A stretch of DNA of 64,000 nt from Halorhodospira halophila (GTDB lineage: Bacteria; Pseudomonadota; Gammaproteobacteria; Nitrococcales; Halorhodospiraceae): NCBI RefSeq assembly GCF_016653405.1, contig NZ_NHSN01000002.1, positions 1-64,000 of the forward strand, read 5' to 3'. The position numbers and the translations under genes are program-made. The notes under the pieces were generated by a model, which was not told the DNA's origin, searched no databases, and worked only from the letters and a program-made list of their open reading frames with translations. This document shows positions 18,671 to 27,678 of the stretch, one piece after another (within the stretch, counting starts at the first letter, position 1; each line of letters begins with the position of its first letter).

Positions 18671-20470
18671 GTGCAGGCAGCTCGACTCTCTCAGGTAGCA
18701 ACCAGCACCATCGCCCGGCAGGCGGCCCGCAGCGGGGCCGCATTGACCGGGCGGTGGCGCCGCCTTTCCGGCCCGGGGGACCGATCAGTGGCTTGGGCGG
18801 TGACGGCCGCCCTGATCGTTTTGGTCGGACTCCCGCTGGCCGCCATGCTGGCCCACCTGGCCTTCCCGCAGCTGTACCTGGGCAGCCTGCAACTCGGCAA
18901 TTTCGATCTGTTCAGCGACCTGTGGGAACGCAGCCTCTGGCGCAACGCGGTGCGCAACTCGCTGCTGCTCGGCCTTGGGACGATGGTCCTCGGCGCGGCC
19001 ATTGGCGTCGGACTCGCCTGGATGCGGCACCACTGGCGCTTCCCGGGATCGGGGTTGATCGACTTCTCCGCCTGGTTCGTCCTGGTGATGCCGTCGTTCA
19101 TCATCGCCCAGGGCTGGGTGCTCTTCGCACGCAGCGGCGGCACCGCCTCGCTGCTCGGCATCCCCTGGGCCGGGGACGTCATCTTCTCGTTGCCGGGGCT
19201 GATCCTGGTGATGAGCCTGGCCAACTTCCCGCTGGCCTACCTGGCCTTCAGCGCCGCGCTGCAGTGGGACGTCAGCCGGTACGAGCACGCCGCCCGGCTC
19301 TCCGGCGCGCGGCCGTGGACGGTTTTCCGCGCCATCCGGCTACCACTGCTCCTCCCGGCCCTGCTGGCCGCTGGCATCCTCGTCTTCGTGGATACCATCG
19401 GTGACTTCGGGCTGCCAGCCGCCTTCATCTCGGTGTTCCGTTTCCCGCTCATTCCCTACGTCATCCGCACCGAGATCCAGACCGTACCCGTGTCTTTTGA
19501 GGGGGCCGCCGTGCTGGCCGCGGTCCTGGTCTCGATGGTTGCCGTGGCGATCGCCATCCAGATCCGTGTGCTGCGCGGCGGCGGCCGGGATTTCCTCACC
19601 GCGGCGGCAACGCCGCGGCAGCGCCCCAGGCCCCGGTTCTGGCCGCTCCTCTCGGCGATCACCTTCGCGTTCCTCGGCCTGGCGGTCTTCGCCCCGCTGG
19701 GAACCAGCCTCTCCGTCTCGTTCATGGAGCGCTACGGGGCCGGCCTGAGCTGGGACAATCTCACCCTGGCCAACTACCAGGCCGTGCTATCCAGCGGCTC
19801 GGCCTTGCTGCCGGCGCTCAAGAACAGCTTCGGCATCGCCTTCGCCGCTGCCGCCATCGCCCTGGTCATTGGCTTCCTGGCGGCGTATCTGCTGGCCTAC
19901 AGCGGGCACCGGCTGCGGCGCTTTATCGATGTGGCCTCGACCGTCACCCTGGCAGTTCCCGGCATTGTTCTGGCCGTAGGCTACATCTTCTGGTGGAACC
20001 AGCGCTGGCTGGCCGACATCGGCATCCAGGTCTACGGCAGCGGCTGGGCGATTGCCCTGTGCTCGGCAGCGGCCTCGGTGCCCATCGCCGTGCGGGTTTT
20101 GCTCGGCGCCATGTCCCAGACGCCGGGATCGTTCCTGTCGAGCGCCGCACTCCAGGGAGCTGGCCTGTGGACGCGCATCCGCGCCATCCTCCTGCCGCTG
20201 ACCCTCTCCGGCCTGCTCTCCGCCGGCCTCGCTGTATTCGCCACCAGTGTCTTCGACCTGGCCATCACCACCATGCTACAGCCGCCGGGCTTCCCGACCA
20301 TCCCGGTGATCATCGACGAGCATTTCCGCACGGTGCAGTACGAATGGGCGACCGCCGCTACGGTCGTGGTCTGCCTGATCACCGCAGCGGTCATCGTCAC
20401 GGTCCGTTTCAGCGCCCGACGGCTGTTCCGTAGCTACTTCGAAACCACGACGGAGACATCACGATCATGA
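18671..20470 (+). CDS. ABC importer permease with two fused membrane domains
   Basis: A 599-residue permease with about 12 membrane segments and two BPD_transp_1 modules (residues about 90-290 and 370-580), each with an EAA-type loop (YEHAARLSGARPWTVFRAIRLPLL and FLSSAALQGAGLWTRIRAILLP). This double-permease form is typical of FbpB/AfuB and PhnU/V-like systems. It follows the binding protein by four bases and overlaps the ATPase gene by four, so the three form one translationally coupled operon. Confidence 0.92.
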   Translation: MQAARLSQVATSTIARQAARSGAALTGRWRRLSGPGDRSVAWAVTAALIVLVGLPLAAMLAHLAFPQLYLGSLQLGNFDLFSDLWERSLWRNAVRNSLLLGLGTMVLGAAIGVGLAWMRHHWRFPGSGLIDFSAWFVLVMPSFIIAQGWVLFARSGGTASLLGIPWAGDVIFSLPGLILVMSLANFPLAYLAFSAALQWDVSRYEHAARLSGARPWTVFRAIRLPLLLPALLAAGILVFVDTIGDFGLPAAFISVFRFPLIPYVIRTEIQTVPVSFEGAAVLAAVLVSMVAVAIAIQIRVLRGGGRDFLTAAATPRQRPRPRFWPLLSAITFAFLGLAVFAPLGTSLSVSFMERYGAGLSWDNLTLANYQAVLSSGSALLPALKNSFGIAFAAAAIALVIGFLAAYLLAYSGHRLRRFIDVASTVTLAVPGIVLAVGYIFWWNQRWLADIGIQVYGSGWAIALCSAAASVPIAVRVLLGAMSQTPGSFLSSAALQGAGLWTRIRAILLPLTLSGLLSAGLAVFATSVFDLAITTMLQPPGFPTIPVIIDEHFRTVQYEWATAATVVVCLITAAVIVTVRFSARRLFRSYFETTTETSRS

Positions 20471-21639
20471 CCACGACGAAACCCGCCAACCGGGCACAGG
20501 CCGCCGGCGTGGAGGTGGACGCCGTCAGCCGCCACTTCGACGGGGTCCCGGCGCTGGGACAGGCCTCCCTGAACATCCACCCCGGCGAGGTAATCGCCAT
20601 CCTCGGCCCTTCCGGTTGCGGGAAGTCCACGCTGCTTCGCCTGATCGCCGGGCTCGACACGCCCAGCGCGGGGGCCATCCGCATCGGCGGCCGGTGCGTA
20701 TCCCGGCCCGGCGCCGTCGTTCCGCCCGAGCAGCGCCCCGTGAACATGGTCTTCCAGGACTTCGCCCTGTGGCCGCACATGACCGTGGAGCGCATTGTCC
20801 GCTTCGGTATGCGTCATCGCGGTGTGCCCAAGGCCGTGTGGGCTTCGCGCACGGCGGAGCTGCTCGGCATGCTCGGCCTGGACGGGATGGCACAGCGCTA
20901 CCCGCGCCAGCTCTCCGGCGGGCAGCAACAGCGGGTGGCCATCGCACGCGCGCTGGCCACGGACCCGCAGGTGCTTCTGTTCGATGAGCCCCTGTCCAAC
21001 CTCGATGCCCAGCTGCGGATCCAGATGCGCATCGAGCTCGCCGAGCTGCTGCAGCGGCTCGAGACCACTGCCATTTACGTCACCCACGATATCCACGAGG
21101 CGGTCGCCCTAGGGCACCGGCTGGTGGTCATGCGCGGCGGTCAGGTCGAGCAGGTGGGCTCGGCGAAGGAGGTCTTCCAGTCGCCGTCGAACGCCTGGAT
21201 TGCCGGCCTGGTGGGCTACAACAACCAGCTGCAGGCCGAGATCGTCGGCCACGATGGCGAAGGCCGCCTCAGCGTCCGCAGCGGCGGCACGCACATGACG
21301 GTTCGCGGCCATGCCCGGGGCGAGCCCCGCGGCACTGGAGCCACGGTCCGCATCCGTCCGGAAGCCATCCGTCCGCTGCGCGCGGACGAGCCAGCACGCG
21401 CCGACGAGCAGCTGGTCACGGCCACCGTGGAGCAGTGCTGTTTCGAGGGTTACCACTGGCGGGTGGTATGCCGCCTCGGCGATGAGCCGCTGACGTTCTT
21501 TTCCCGCCATCCGCTGGACGCCGCCGGCCCCGTGCAGCTGGCCATCGATACCGAAGGGACCTGCGCCTACAGCGACGAGCCAACCGCTGCCAACTCCGCC
21601 CCGGAAGGCGCCGCAGACTGCCAGCTGCGGACAGCCTGA
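20467..21639 (+). CDS. ABC importer ATPase (FbpC/PhnT-like)
   Basis: A 390-residue ATP-binding subunit. Walker A is GPSGCGKST (residues about 48-56), the signature is [15 protein letters not shown], Walker B is [12 protein letters not shown], and the H-loop is YVTHD. A TOBE-like domain (residues about 280-365) forms the C-terminus. It powers import by the double permease. It starts in an ATGA overlap with the permease. The substrate group is shared between Fe3+, 2-aminoethylphosphonate and related compounds; the Pho-type promoter supports a phosphorus source. Confidence 0.92.
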   Translation: MTTTKPANRAQAAGVEVDAVSRHFDGVPALGQASLNIHPGEVIAILGPSGCGKSTLLRLIAGLDTPSAGAIRIGGRCVSRPGAVVPPEQRPVNMVFQDFALWPHMTVERIVRFGMRHRGVPKAVWASRTAELLGMLGLDGMAQRYPRQLSGGQQQRVAIARALATDPQVLLFDEPLSNLDAQLRIQMRIELAELLQRLETTAIYVTHDIHEAVALGHRLVVMRGGQVEQVGSAKEVFQSPSNAWIAGLVGYNNQLQAEIVGHDGEGRLSVRSGGTHMTVRGHARGEPRGTGATVRIRPEAIRPLRADEPARADEQLVTATVEQCCFEGYHWRVVCRLGDEPLTFFSRHPLDAAGPVQLAIDTEGTCAYSDEPTAANSAPEGAADCQLRTA

Positions 21640-21652
21640 CGCCGGCGGATCA

Positions 21653-21708
21653 CTGTCATCCCCGGCTCACGCAGCCATCACGACCCTGCAACATGGCCCC
21701 CGCAGACT
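21653..21708 (+). promoter_or_regulatory. PhoB-type promoter for the GT4-PAP2-arsC operon
   Basis: Half-sites CTGTCAT (21653-21659), GGCTCAC (21664-21670), CCATCAC (21675-21681) and CTGCAAC (21686-21692) are all at 11-base pitch. CAGACT (21703-21708) begins 10 bases after the last one, the same hexamer and spacing as at pstS. A start of transcription near 21715 would fall almost on the ATG at 21717. Confidence 0.78.
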
Positions 21709-21718
21709 CGGGGGCCAT
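21693..21718 (+). promoter_or_regulatory. Hairpin covering the glycosyltransferase start
   Basis: ATGGCCCCCG (21693-21702) and CGGGGGCCAT (21709-21718) are exact complements around CAGACT. It may end read-through from the ABC operon upstream, or, in longer transcripts, hide the start codon at 21717. Its loop is the proposed -10 hexamer. Confidence 0.5.
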
Positions 21719-22922
21719 GAGCAAAAAGATCTTACCCCCGCCCGCCCCATTGCAACGCGTGAGCATCGTGTCCGAAACCTACGCCCCGGAAGCCAACGGG
21801 GTGGCCACGACGCTCTCGCACCTGGTCGCCGGTTTGAGACAGGACACGACCCGGGTTGACCTGATCGTGCCCCACCACCCGGCGCGTCCACGCGGCCAGG
21901 AGACCAACCTCTACCCGGTCTGCGGCGTTTCGATACCGGGCTACCGGGAGGTCCGTTGCGGCCTCGTCCGCCCCCGCCTCCTCGAAGAGCTCTGGCGCAG
22001 CCAAAGACCGGACGCCGTCTATATCGCCACGGAAGGGCCCCTGGGCTGGTCGGCGCAGCGGGCGGCGGCCCGCCTGCGCCTACCCACCGTCAGCGGCTTC
22101 CACACGCGCTTCGATACCTACGCCAGCCACTACGGGCTCGGCCCGCTGAACGGGGCCGTCCAGCGCTACCTGCGCCGATTCCACAATCGAACCGACCGGA
22201 CACTGGTTCCTGAAACCCGCTTGGCCGAGGCACTGACCGAGCGGGGCTACCGGAACGTCGAGACCCTCGGCCGGGGGGTCGACACCCACCGCTTCCACCC
22301 GGACCGGCGCTCGGCCACGTTGCGCGCTGGCTGGGGAGCCGATGACCGTGCCCCGGTTCTGCTCTATGTCGGGCGTCTGGCCGCGGAGAAGAACCTAGGC
22401 CTGGCCGTCGAGGCGTTCCGCCATATCCAGCACGTACAGCCGGCGGCAAGACTGGTACTTGTCGGCGACGGCCCGATGCGCGCGGAACTCCAGCGTCAGC
22501 ACCCGGATCTGATCTTCGCCGGTGTGCGCCGCGGCGCGGACCTCGCCCGCTATTACGCCTCGGCGGATCTGTTCCTCTTCCCCAGCCTGAGCGAGACCTT
22601 CGGCAACGTGACGCTCGAGGCACTGGCCAGCGGGGTGCCAGTCATCGCCTTCGACTACGCCGCTGCCCATCGCCACGTCGAGGACGCCGTCAGTGGCCGC
22701 CTTGTTGCCCGGGACGACCCCGGCGGCTGGATCGAGGCCGCCGTCGGATCCGCGCTCCTCGCTCCGGAAACCCGCCAGCGCTGGCAAAAGGCCGCCCGCG
22801 CCGAGGTTGAATCCCTGAGTTGGCAACACGTCGCTCGGCGTTTCGGCCACATCCTGGCCGAGGCCGTGCGGGGACACGATGGCCTGAACCGAGGAGGGGT
22901 CACGCTATGCAGCAAGCCCTGA
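21717..22922 (+). CDS. GT4 glycosyltransferase, probable glycolipid synthase of the phosphate-stress response
   Basis: A 401-residue GT-B glycosyltransferase. The N-terminal motif ETYAPEANGVATTL and the C-terminal E-x7-E motif (SETFGNVTLEAL) place it in family GT4, close in layout to SqdX and to lipid mannosyl/glucosyltransferases. It should transfer a sugar from a nucleotide donor, probably to diacylglycerol. The four-site PhoB-type promoter and the downstream PAP2 phosphatase support membrane lipid replacement in phosphate starvation. ATG 21717 is proposed; GTG 21759 (giving MSIVSETYAPEANG) is an alternative. Donor and acceptor are inferred, not seen. Confidence 0.82.
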   Translation: MSKKILPPPAPLQRVSIVSETYAPEANGVATTLSHLVAGLRQDTTRVDLIVPHHPARPRGQETNLYPVCGVSIPGYREVRCGLVRPRLLEELWRSQRPDAVYIATEGPLGWSAQRAAARLRLPTVSGFHTRFDTYASHYGLGPLNGAVQRYLRRFHNRTDRTLVPETRLAEALTERGYRNVETLGRGVDTHRFHPDRRSATLRAGWGADDRAPVLLYVGRLAAEKNLGLAVEAFRHIQHVQPAARLVLVGDGPMRAELQRQHPDLIFAGVRRGADLARYYASADLFLFPSLSETFGNVTLEALASGVPVIAFDYAAAHRHVEDAVSGRLVARDDPGGWIEAAVGSALLAPETRQRWQKAARAEVESLSWQHVARRFGHILAEAVRGHDGLNRGGVTLCSKP

Positions 22923-23437
22923 TCCGCTTTCAGCAGTGGGAGCTGCTTCTCTGCCTGGCGCTGCGCCGGGTCCAGCAACGGCAGTTGTCGCGCCGGGTGT
23001 TCGTCGCGGCGAGTCGTCTGGGCGACGGTGGGCTCTGGTACGGCCTCATGGCCGGTATCCTCCTGATCGAGGGGATCAACGGAGCGACTGCGGTGCTGCA
23101 CATGGCCGCAGCGGGCCTGGTCGGCACCCTGCTCTACACGCTCATCAAGCGCGGCACGCGTCGGCTCCGGCCGTATGAGGCAGACCCCTCCCTGACCCCG
23201 GGGACACCGGCCCTCGACCGCTACAGCTTCCCCTCCGGGCATACCTTGCATGCGGTCGGATTCACGCTGCTGGCTAGCGCCTACTACCCGGCCCTTGCCG
23301 TATGGCTGATCCCGGTCGCCGGGCTCATCGCCGCCTCGCGGGTGGTCCTGGGGCTCCACTACCCGACGGACGTCCTCGCCGGTGCCCTGATCGGCGCCCT
23401 GATCGCCCATGGCAGCCTGTGGCTGTTCGTGGTTTAG
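22907..23437 (+). CDS. PAP2-family lipid phosphatase
   Basis: A 176-residue membrane phosphatase with all three PAP2 motifs: K-x6-RP (KRGTRRLRP), PSGH (FPSGHTLHA) and SR-x5-H-x3-D (SRVVLGLHYPTD). Four to five membrane segments are visible. It could make diacylglycerol from phosphatidic acid for the glycosyltransferase just upstream, freeing phosphate; undecaprenyl-pyrophosphate is the other common substrate. A strong GAGGAGG ribosome site lies before the ATG at 22907, and the gene overlaps the end of the glycosyltransferase by 16 bases, so the two are co-translated. Confidence 0.9.
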   Translation: MQQALIRFQQWELLLCLALRRVQQRQLSRRVFVAASRLGDGGLWYGLMAGILLIEGINGATAVLHMAAAGLVGTLLYTLIKRGTRRLRPYEADPSLTPGTPALDRYSFPSGHTLHAVGFTLLASAYYPALAVWLIPVAGLIAASRVVLGLHYPTDVLAGALIGALIAHGSLWLFVV

Positions 23438-23476
23438 ACTCGGGAGCTACCGCGCCCCCATCCATGGAGGACGCCC

Positions 23477-23908
23477 ATGACCAACACGCGCACCCTGCTC
23501 TTCCTCTGCACCGGCAACTCCTGCCGGTCCCAGATGGCCGAAGGTTACGCCCGAACGATGGCGGACGAAAGCTGGCGGGTGCTGTCCGCCGGCATCGAAG
23601 CGCACGGCCAAAATCCCCGCGCGATCGCCGTCATGCGCGAGGACGGGGTTGATATAGCCAACCAACATTCGACCGTCTTGACCGAGGATATGCTGAACCA
23701 GGCCGATATGCTGGTCACGGTATGCGGACACGCCGACGAGCACTGCCCCGTGGTGCCCGGCCGGGTTGTTAAACACCACTGGCCGCTGCCGGACCCGGCC
23801 CGCGCCGAGGGCACCGACGAGGAGATCCTCAATGCCTTCCGTGCCGTTCGGGACGACATCAAGCAGCGTGTCCGCGCGCTCCTCACCGATCCGATCTCCA
23901 CGACCTAG
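23477..23908 (+). CDS. arsC: Arsenate reductase, thioredoxin-coupled type
   Basis: A 143-residue protein of the low-molecular-weight phosphatase fold. The phosphate loop CTGNSCRSQ (CX5R) and the redox cysteines of the S. aureus-type ArsC relay (VTVCGHADEHCPV) are all present, which separates it from ordinary tyrosine phosphatases. It reduces arsenate to arsenite. It lies 39 bases after PAP2 in the same Pho-controlled operon, fitting the need to handle arsenate that enters through phosphate carriers. Arsenite would leave through ArsB encoded 0.7 kb on. GGAGGA ribosome site. Confidence 0.92.
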   Translation: MTNTRTLLFLCTGNSCRSQMAEGYARTMADESWRVLSAGIEAHGQNPRAIAVMREDGVDIANQHSTVLTEDMLNQADMLVTVCGHADEHCPVVPGRVVKHHWPLPDPARAEGTDEEILNAFRAVRDDIKQRVRALLTDPISTT

Positions 23909-23971
23909 GAGAATCCACGCGGCAACCGGTCTGGCGGGCACCCGGTCTGTCGGAGTCCCGTAAAGCGCGTT

Positions 23972-23993
23972 TATATACGGTTGACCGGATATA
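23972..23993. promoter_or_regulatory. 10-2-10 inverted repeat before the CBS-arsB genes
   Basis: TATATACGGT (23972-23981) and ACCGGATATA (23984-23993) are complementary at nine of ten positions around a two-base centre. It is an AT-rich patch in a GC-rich genome, between arsC and the CBS gene, and has the form of an ArsR-type operator with its promoter. No nearby arsR other than the gene at 783 is visible. Confidence 0.55.
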
Positions 23994-24059
23994 TGGACAA
24001 ACGTACTCTTGCCGGATAACCGGAGAGATGGGCCGCGTCGATCCGCAGGAGGGCAGGCG

Positions 24060-24569
24060 ATGAAGATCGAACGGATCATGACCCGGGAGCCGACCACGGT
24101 CCCCCCGGAAACCCCGGTTCACGAGGTGGCGAATGCGATGCTCGCGCAATGCCTGAACAGCATCGCTGTGGTCGACGCGCAGGGAACCCTGATCGGCATC
24201 GTCTCCACCGGCGATCTCACGCACAGGATGGCGGATCTGCGGGTCCCGCAGCGTGAGTCCTGGTGGGTCGAGTCCCTCTACCGCTCCCCCCTGCGCGGCG
24301 CCGCTGCCGACGAGCCGGATCGGGTGGAAGGACGCACGGCGCAGCAGGTCATGACCCGCAAGCTAGTGACCGTCACCCCGCAGGATGACACGAGCGTGGC
24401 GGCCCGTATGCTCCTCGAGCACCGCATCCATGCAGTGCCAGTCGTCAACCGCGAGGGACGTCTGCTCGGGATGGTCACGCGCTTCGATCTGATGCGCTGC
24501 CTGACGCAGCACCCGGAGTGCTGTAACCCCATGAAAGGGGATCTGCCCAGCGACGACTCATCCCCGTGA
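24060..24569 (+). CDS. Tandem CBS-domain protein
   Basis: A 169-residue soluble protein made of two CBS domains (residues about 1-60 and 95-155; IMTREPTTVPPETPVHEVANAML and VMTRKLVTVTPQDDTSVAARMLL). CBS pairs bind adenine nucleotides and regulate partner proteins. Placed 44 bases before arsB and after the 10-2-10 dyad, it may tune the arsenite pump, but such a pairing is inference. Strong AGGAGG ribosome site; the ATG is at 24060. Confidence 0.88.
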   Translation: MKIERIMTREPTTVPPETPVHEVANAMLAQCLNSIAVVDAQGTLIGIVSTGDLTHRMADLRVPQRESWWVESLYRSPLRGAAADEPDRVEGRTAQQVMTRKLVTVTPQDDTSVAARMLLEHRIHAVPVVNREGRLLGMVTRFDLMRCLTQHPECCNPMKGDLPSDDSSP

Positions 24570-24613
24570 CCCCAACCACCCCAACACCCTCCTGACCCCG
24601 AAGACCGGAAGCC

Positions 24614-25909
24614 ATGCTATTAGCCGCCATCGCGATCTTCGTCATCACCATCGCTCTGGTCATCTGGCAGCCCAAGGGGCTGGGCATCGGCTGGAGCGCG
24701 ACCGCCGGTGCCCTGGTGGCGCTGGTCACCGGCGTGGTCGAGCTAAGCGATGTCCCCGTGGTGGTGGATATCGTCTGGAACGCCACCCTGACCTTCGTGT
24801 TCATCATCATCATCTCGCTGCTGCTGGACGAGGCCGGATTCTTCGAATGGGCGGCGTTACACGTGGCGCGCTGGGGCAAGGGCAGCGGCCTGCGCCTCTA
24901 CGCCTTTATCATCTTCCTGGGCGCAGCAGTGGCGGCGATCTTCGCCAACGACGGCGCTGCACTCATGCTGACCCCGATCGTCCTTGAGATGCTCTTGGCG
25001 CTCGGCTTTTCGGCCGGTGCGGCGTTCGCCTTCGTCATCGCGGCGGGGTTCATCGCCGATACCGCCTCGCTGCCGCTGGTCATCTCCAACCTGGTGAACA
25101 TCGTCTCGGCGGACTTCTTCGATATCGGCTTCAACCAGTATGCGATGGTCATGGTGCCGGTGACGGTGGTCTCGGTGCTCGCCTCACTGGCCGTGCTCAC
25201 GCTCTTCTTCCGCAAGCAGATCCCGCGGGTCTACTCCGCGGCAGGCCTGCGCGAGCCGCGTCAGGCAATCAAGGATCCGGCCGTGTTCAGGGCCGGCTGG
25301 GGCGTACTGGCCCTGCTGCTTCTAGCCTTTCTGGTGATCGAGCCGATGGGCGTGCCCATCTCCGCGATTGTCGGCGCCGGTGCGGCCATCCTGCTGGCCG
25401 TTGCCGCCCGGGGCCACGCCATTGCCACTCGACAGGTGCTGAAGAACGCGCCGTGGCAGATCGTGATCTTCTCGGTAGGGATGTACCTGGTCGTCTACGG
25501 GCTACGCAACCAGGGGCTGACCGCCGAGATCGCCGGCGCGCTCGATGTCATCGCCGCCCAGGGCGTGGTCGTGGCGACGCTCGGCACCGGCTTCATCGCC
25601 GCGTTCCTCGCCTCGGTGATGAACAACATGCCCGGTGTCATGGTGGTGGCACTCTCCATCGATGAGTCCGGCGCCAGCGGGTTGGTCAAGGAAGCCATGA
25701 TCTACGCCAACGTCATCGGCTCGGACCTGGGGCCGAAGATCACCCCGATCGGCAGTCTGGCCACGCTGCTCTGGCTACACGTACTGGCCCGCAAAGGGGT
25801 GCACATCACCTGGGCGAAATACTTCGCCATCGGCATCGTCATCACCCCGCCGGTGCTGTTCGTCACGCTCCTCGCCCTCGCCGGCTGGCTTCAGGTGCTC
25901 CACGGCTAG
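24614..25909 (+). CDS. arsB: Arsenite efflux pump
   Basis: A 431-residue polytopic protein of the ArsB family (ion transporter superfamily) with about 12 segments. Family stretches include [35 protein letters not shown] and [13 protein letters not shown], with the conserved NDG and NNMP loops. It expels arsenite (and antimonite) using the membrane potential. Together with arsC 0.7 kb upstream it gives arsenate resistance. The last stretch of the gene converges on phoU, with a GC hairpin between. Confidence 0.92.
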   Translation: MLLAAIAIFVITIALVIWQPKGLGIGWSATAGALVALVTGVVELSDVPVVVDIVWNATLTFVFIIIISLLLDEAGFFEWAALHVARWGKGSGLRLYAFIIFLGAAVAAIFANDGAALMLTPIVLEMLLALGFSAGAAFAFVIAAGFIADTASLPLVISNLVNIVSADFFDIGFNQYAMVMVPVTVVSVLASLAVLTLFFRKQIPRVYSAAGLREPRQAIKDPAVFRAGWGVLALLLLAFLVIEPMGVPISAIVGAGAAILLAVAARGHAIATRQVLKNAPWQIVIFSVGMYLVVYGLRNQGLTAEIAGALDVIAAQGVVVATLGTGFIAAFLASVMNNMPGVMVVALSIDESGASGLVKEAMIYANVIGSDLGPKITPIGSLATLLWLHVLARKGVHITWAKYFAIGIVITPPVLFVTLLALAGWLQVLHG

Positions 25910-25984
25910 GCCCTCACCGGCGAAAACGGGGCTCAAGCGGCTTTACTGCGCCAACCAAGCCGGGGCTATTCAAGCCGACGCGCC

Positions 25985-26019
25985 GCGCCCCTGGCCCGCA
26001 CAGCCGGGCCCGGGGGCGC
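25985..26019. terminator. GC-rich hairpin between convergent arsB and phoU
   Basis: GCG/CCCC/GGCCCG (25985-25998) pairs with CGGGCC/GGGG/CGC (26005-26019) with one mismatch and one bulge around a six-base loop. It lies in the 148-base gap where two convergent operons meet. No T-run. Confidence 0.5.
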
Positions 26020-26057
26020 CAAGCGGGGTACCGGGTGGTTGGTTGCGCGCCGTAGCC

Positions 26058-26798
26058 CTAATGCCGGTCTCCGGTGGCCTCCTGAGCCATCTGCTCGAAG
26101 CTCGTGTGGCGCACGTTCTTGCCGCGGACGAAGTAGACCACGTACTCGCAGATATTGCGGGCGCGATCCCCGATGCGTTCCAGCGAACGAGCTGTCCAGA
26201 CCACGTCCATGACCCGCGGTACGGTCTCCGGACTGCGCATCATCTGCTCCATCAGACGGTGGACAATCACCTCGTACTGACTGTCCGCCTGGATGTCCTG
26301 CTGCGCCACGCGCACGGCCTGCTCGACATCCATGCGGGCGAAGGCATCCAGTGAACCGCGCAGCATCCCCTGCACATGCTCGCCCATCTCGCCGAGTTCC
26401 TCGATCGGACCGTTCTGCCGGTCCAGCTCGAGGAAGTGCAGCGCCATCCGCCCGATCCGCTCCGCCTCGTCGCCGATGCGCTCCAGATCCGTGATGGTCT
26501 TGATCACCGCCATGACCAGGCGCAGATCCGAGGCGGTGGGCTGTCGGCGGACCAGGATCTGCGTGCAGTCCTCGTCCAGGGCCACCTCCAGGGCGTTGAT
26601 CTGGTAGTCACTGGTTACCACCTTCTCCGCCAGTTCCGTCCGCGACTCGGCCATCGCCGCCACGGCATCGGCCAGTTGCTGCTCCACCAGGCCGCCCATG
26701 CTCAGAACGCGGTCGTGGATCGCCTCTAGCTCGGCGTTGAACCGCTGGGAGATGTGCTCCTGGAAGAAGCTCTTTTCGGTGGGGTTCTCGTCGGTCAT
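26058..26798 (-). CDS. phoU: Phosphate-signalling protein PhoU
   Basis: A 246-residue PhoU with two three-helix repeats and both metal-site signatures (ITDLERIGDEAERIGRMA near residue 95 and ARSLERIGDRARNICEYVVY near 205). PhoU links the Pst importer with the PhoR kinase and keeps the Pho regulon off when phosphate is plentiful. It is the last gene of pstC-pstA-pstB-phoU, starting 11 bases after pstB. Length and motifs are typical. Confidence 0.97.
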   Translation of the reverse strand: MTDENPTEKSFFQEHISQRFNAELEAIHDRVLSMGGLVEQQLADAVAAMAESRTELAEKVVTSDYQINALEVALDEDCTQILVRRQPTASDLRLVMAVIKTITDLERIGDEAERIGRMALHFLELDRQNGPIEELGEMGEHVQGMLRGSLDAFARMDVEQAVRVAQQDIQADSQYEVIVHRLMEQMMRSPETVPRVMDVVWTARSLERIGDRARNICEYVVYFVRGKNVRHTSFEQMAQEATGDRH

Positions 26799-26809
26799 CG
26801 GCGGTCTCC

Positions 26810-27667
26810 TCAGCCGTAACGGCCGGTGATGTAATCCTCGGTCTGCTTCTTGCCGGGATTGGTGAAGAGCGTATCGGTATCGTTGTGCTCAATGAGCTCA
26901 CCGAGGTAGAGGAACGCCGTGAAATCCGACACCCGCGCGGCCTGCTGCATGTTGTGGGTGACGATGGCGATGGTGTAGCGCTCCTTGAGTTCGAACATCA
27001 ACTCCTCGATCTTGAGCGTAGCCAACGGATCGAGGGCTGATGCCGGTTCGTCGAGCAGCAGCACCTCCGGCTCCACGGCGATGGCCCGGGCAATGACGAG
27101 CCGCTGCTGCTGCCCACCGGAGAGGCCGAAGGCGTTCTCGTGGAGCCGGTCCTTGACCTCGTCCCAGAGTGCGGCCCGGCGCAACGACTTCTCGACAACC
27201 TCATCGAGGGTACGGCGATTGCGCACGCCCTGAAGACGCAGACCGTAGGCCACATTCTCGTAGATCGACTTCGGGAAGGGGTTCGGCTTCTGGAAGACCA
27301 TGCCGACCCGGCGGCGCAGCTCGGGCACATCCATGCGCCGGGCGTGGATCTCCTCGCCGTCGAGGGTGATGCGCCCTTCGATCCGGCAGTTGTCGATCAG
27401 GTCATTCATCCGGTTGAAACACCGCAGAAGCGTCGACTTCCCGCAACCTGAAGGCCCGATGAAGGCGGTGATCTGGCCTCGGGGGATCTCCAGGTCGACC
27501 CCTTTGAGCACCTGCTCCTCCCCGTACCAGAGGCTGAGCTCATGGGTCTGAAGACAGATATCGCTGCCCAACCGTTTTCTCGCCGCCGAGCCATCCCGCT
27601 GGCGGTCCTGCAGCGCCTCGCTGCTGAAACCGTGGGTGGGTGCGGACGGGGAATTGGTGGCGTTCAT
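26810..27667 (-). CDS. pstB: Phosphate ABC importer ATPase
   Basis: A 285-residue ATPase. Walker [10 protein letters not shown], signature [33 protein letters not shown] and the PstB-specific [16 protein letters not shown] segment are all seen. A non-conserved basic tail of about 35 residues precedes the domain. It powers phosphate uptake through PstC/PstA. It lies 11 bases from each neighbour in the pst operon. Confidence 0.97.
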   Translation of the reverse strand: MNATNSPSAPTHGFSSEALQDRQRDGSAARKRLGSDICLQTHELSLWYGEEQVLKGVDLEIPRGQITAFIGPSGCGKSTLLRCFNRMNDLIDNCRIEGRITLDGEEIHARRMDVPELRRRVGMVFQKPNPFPKSIYENVAYGLRLQGVRNRRTLDEVVEKSLRRAALWDEVKDRLHENAFGLSGGQQQRLVIARAIAVEPEVLLLDEPASALDPLATLKIEELMFELKERYTIAIVTHNMQQAARVSDFTAFLYLGELIEHNDTDTLFTNPGKKQTEDYITGRYG

Positions 27668-27678
27668 AGCTCCCTCTC

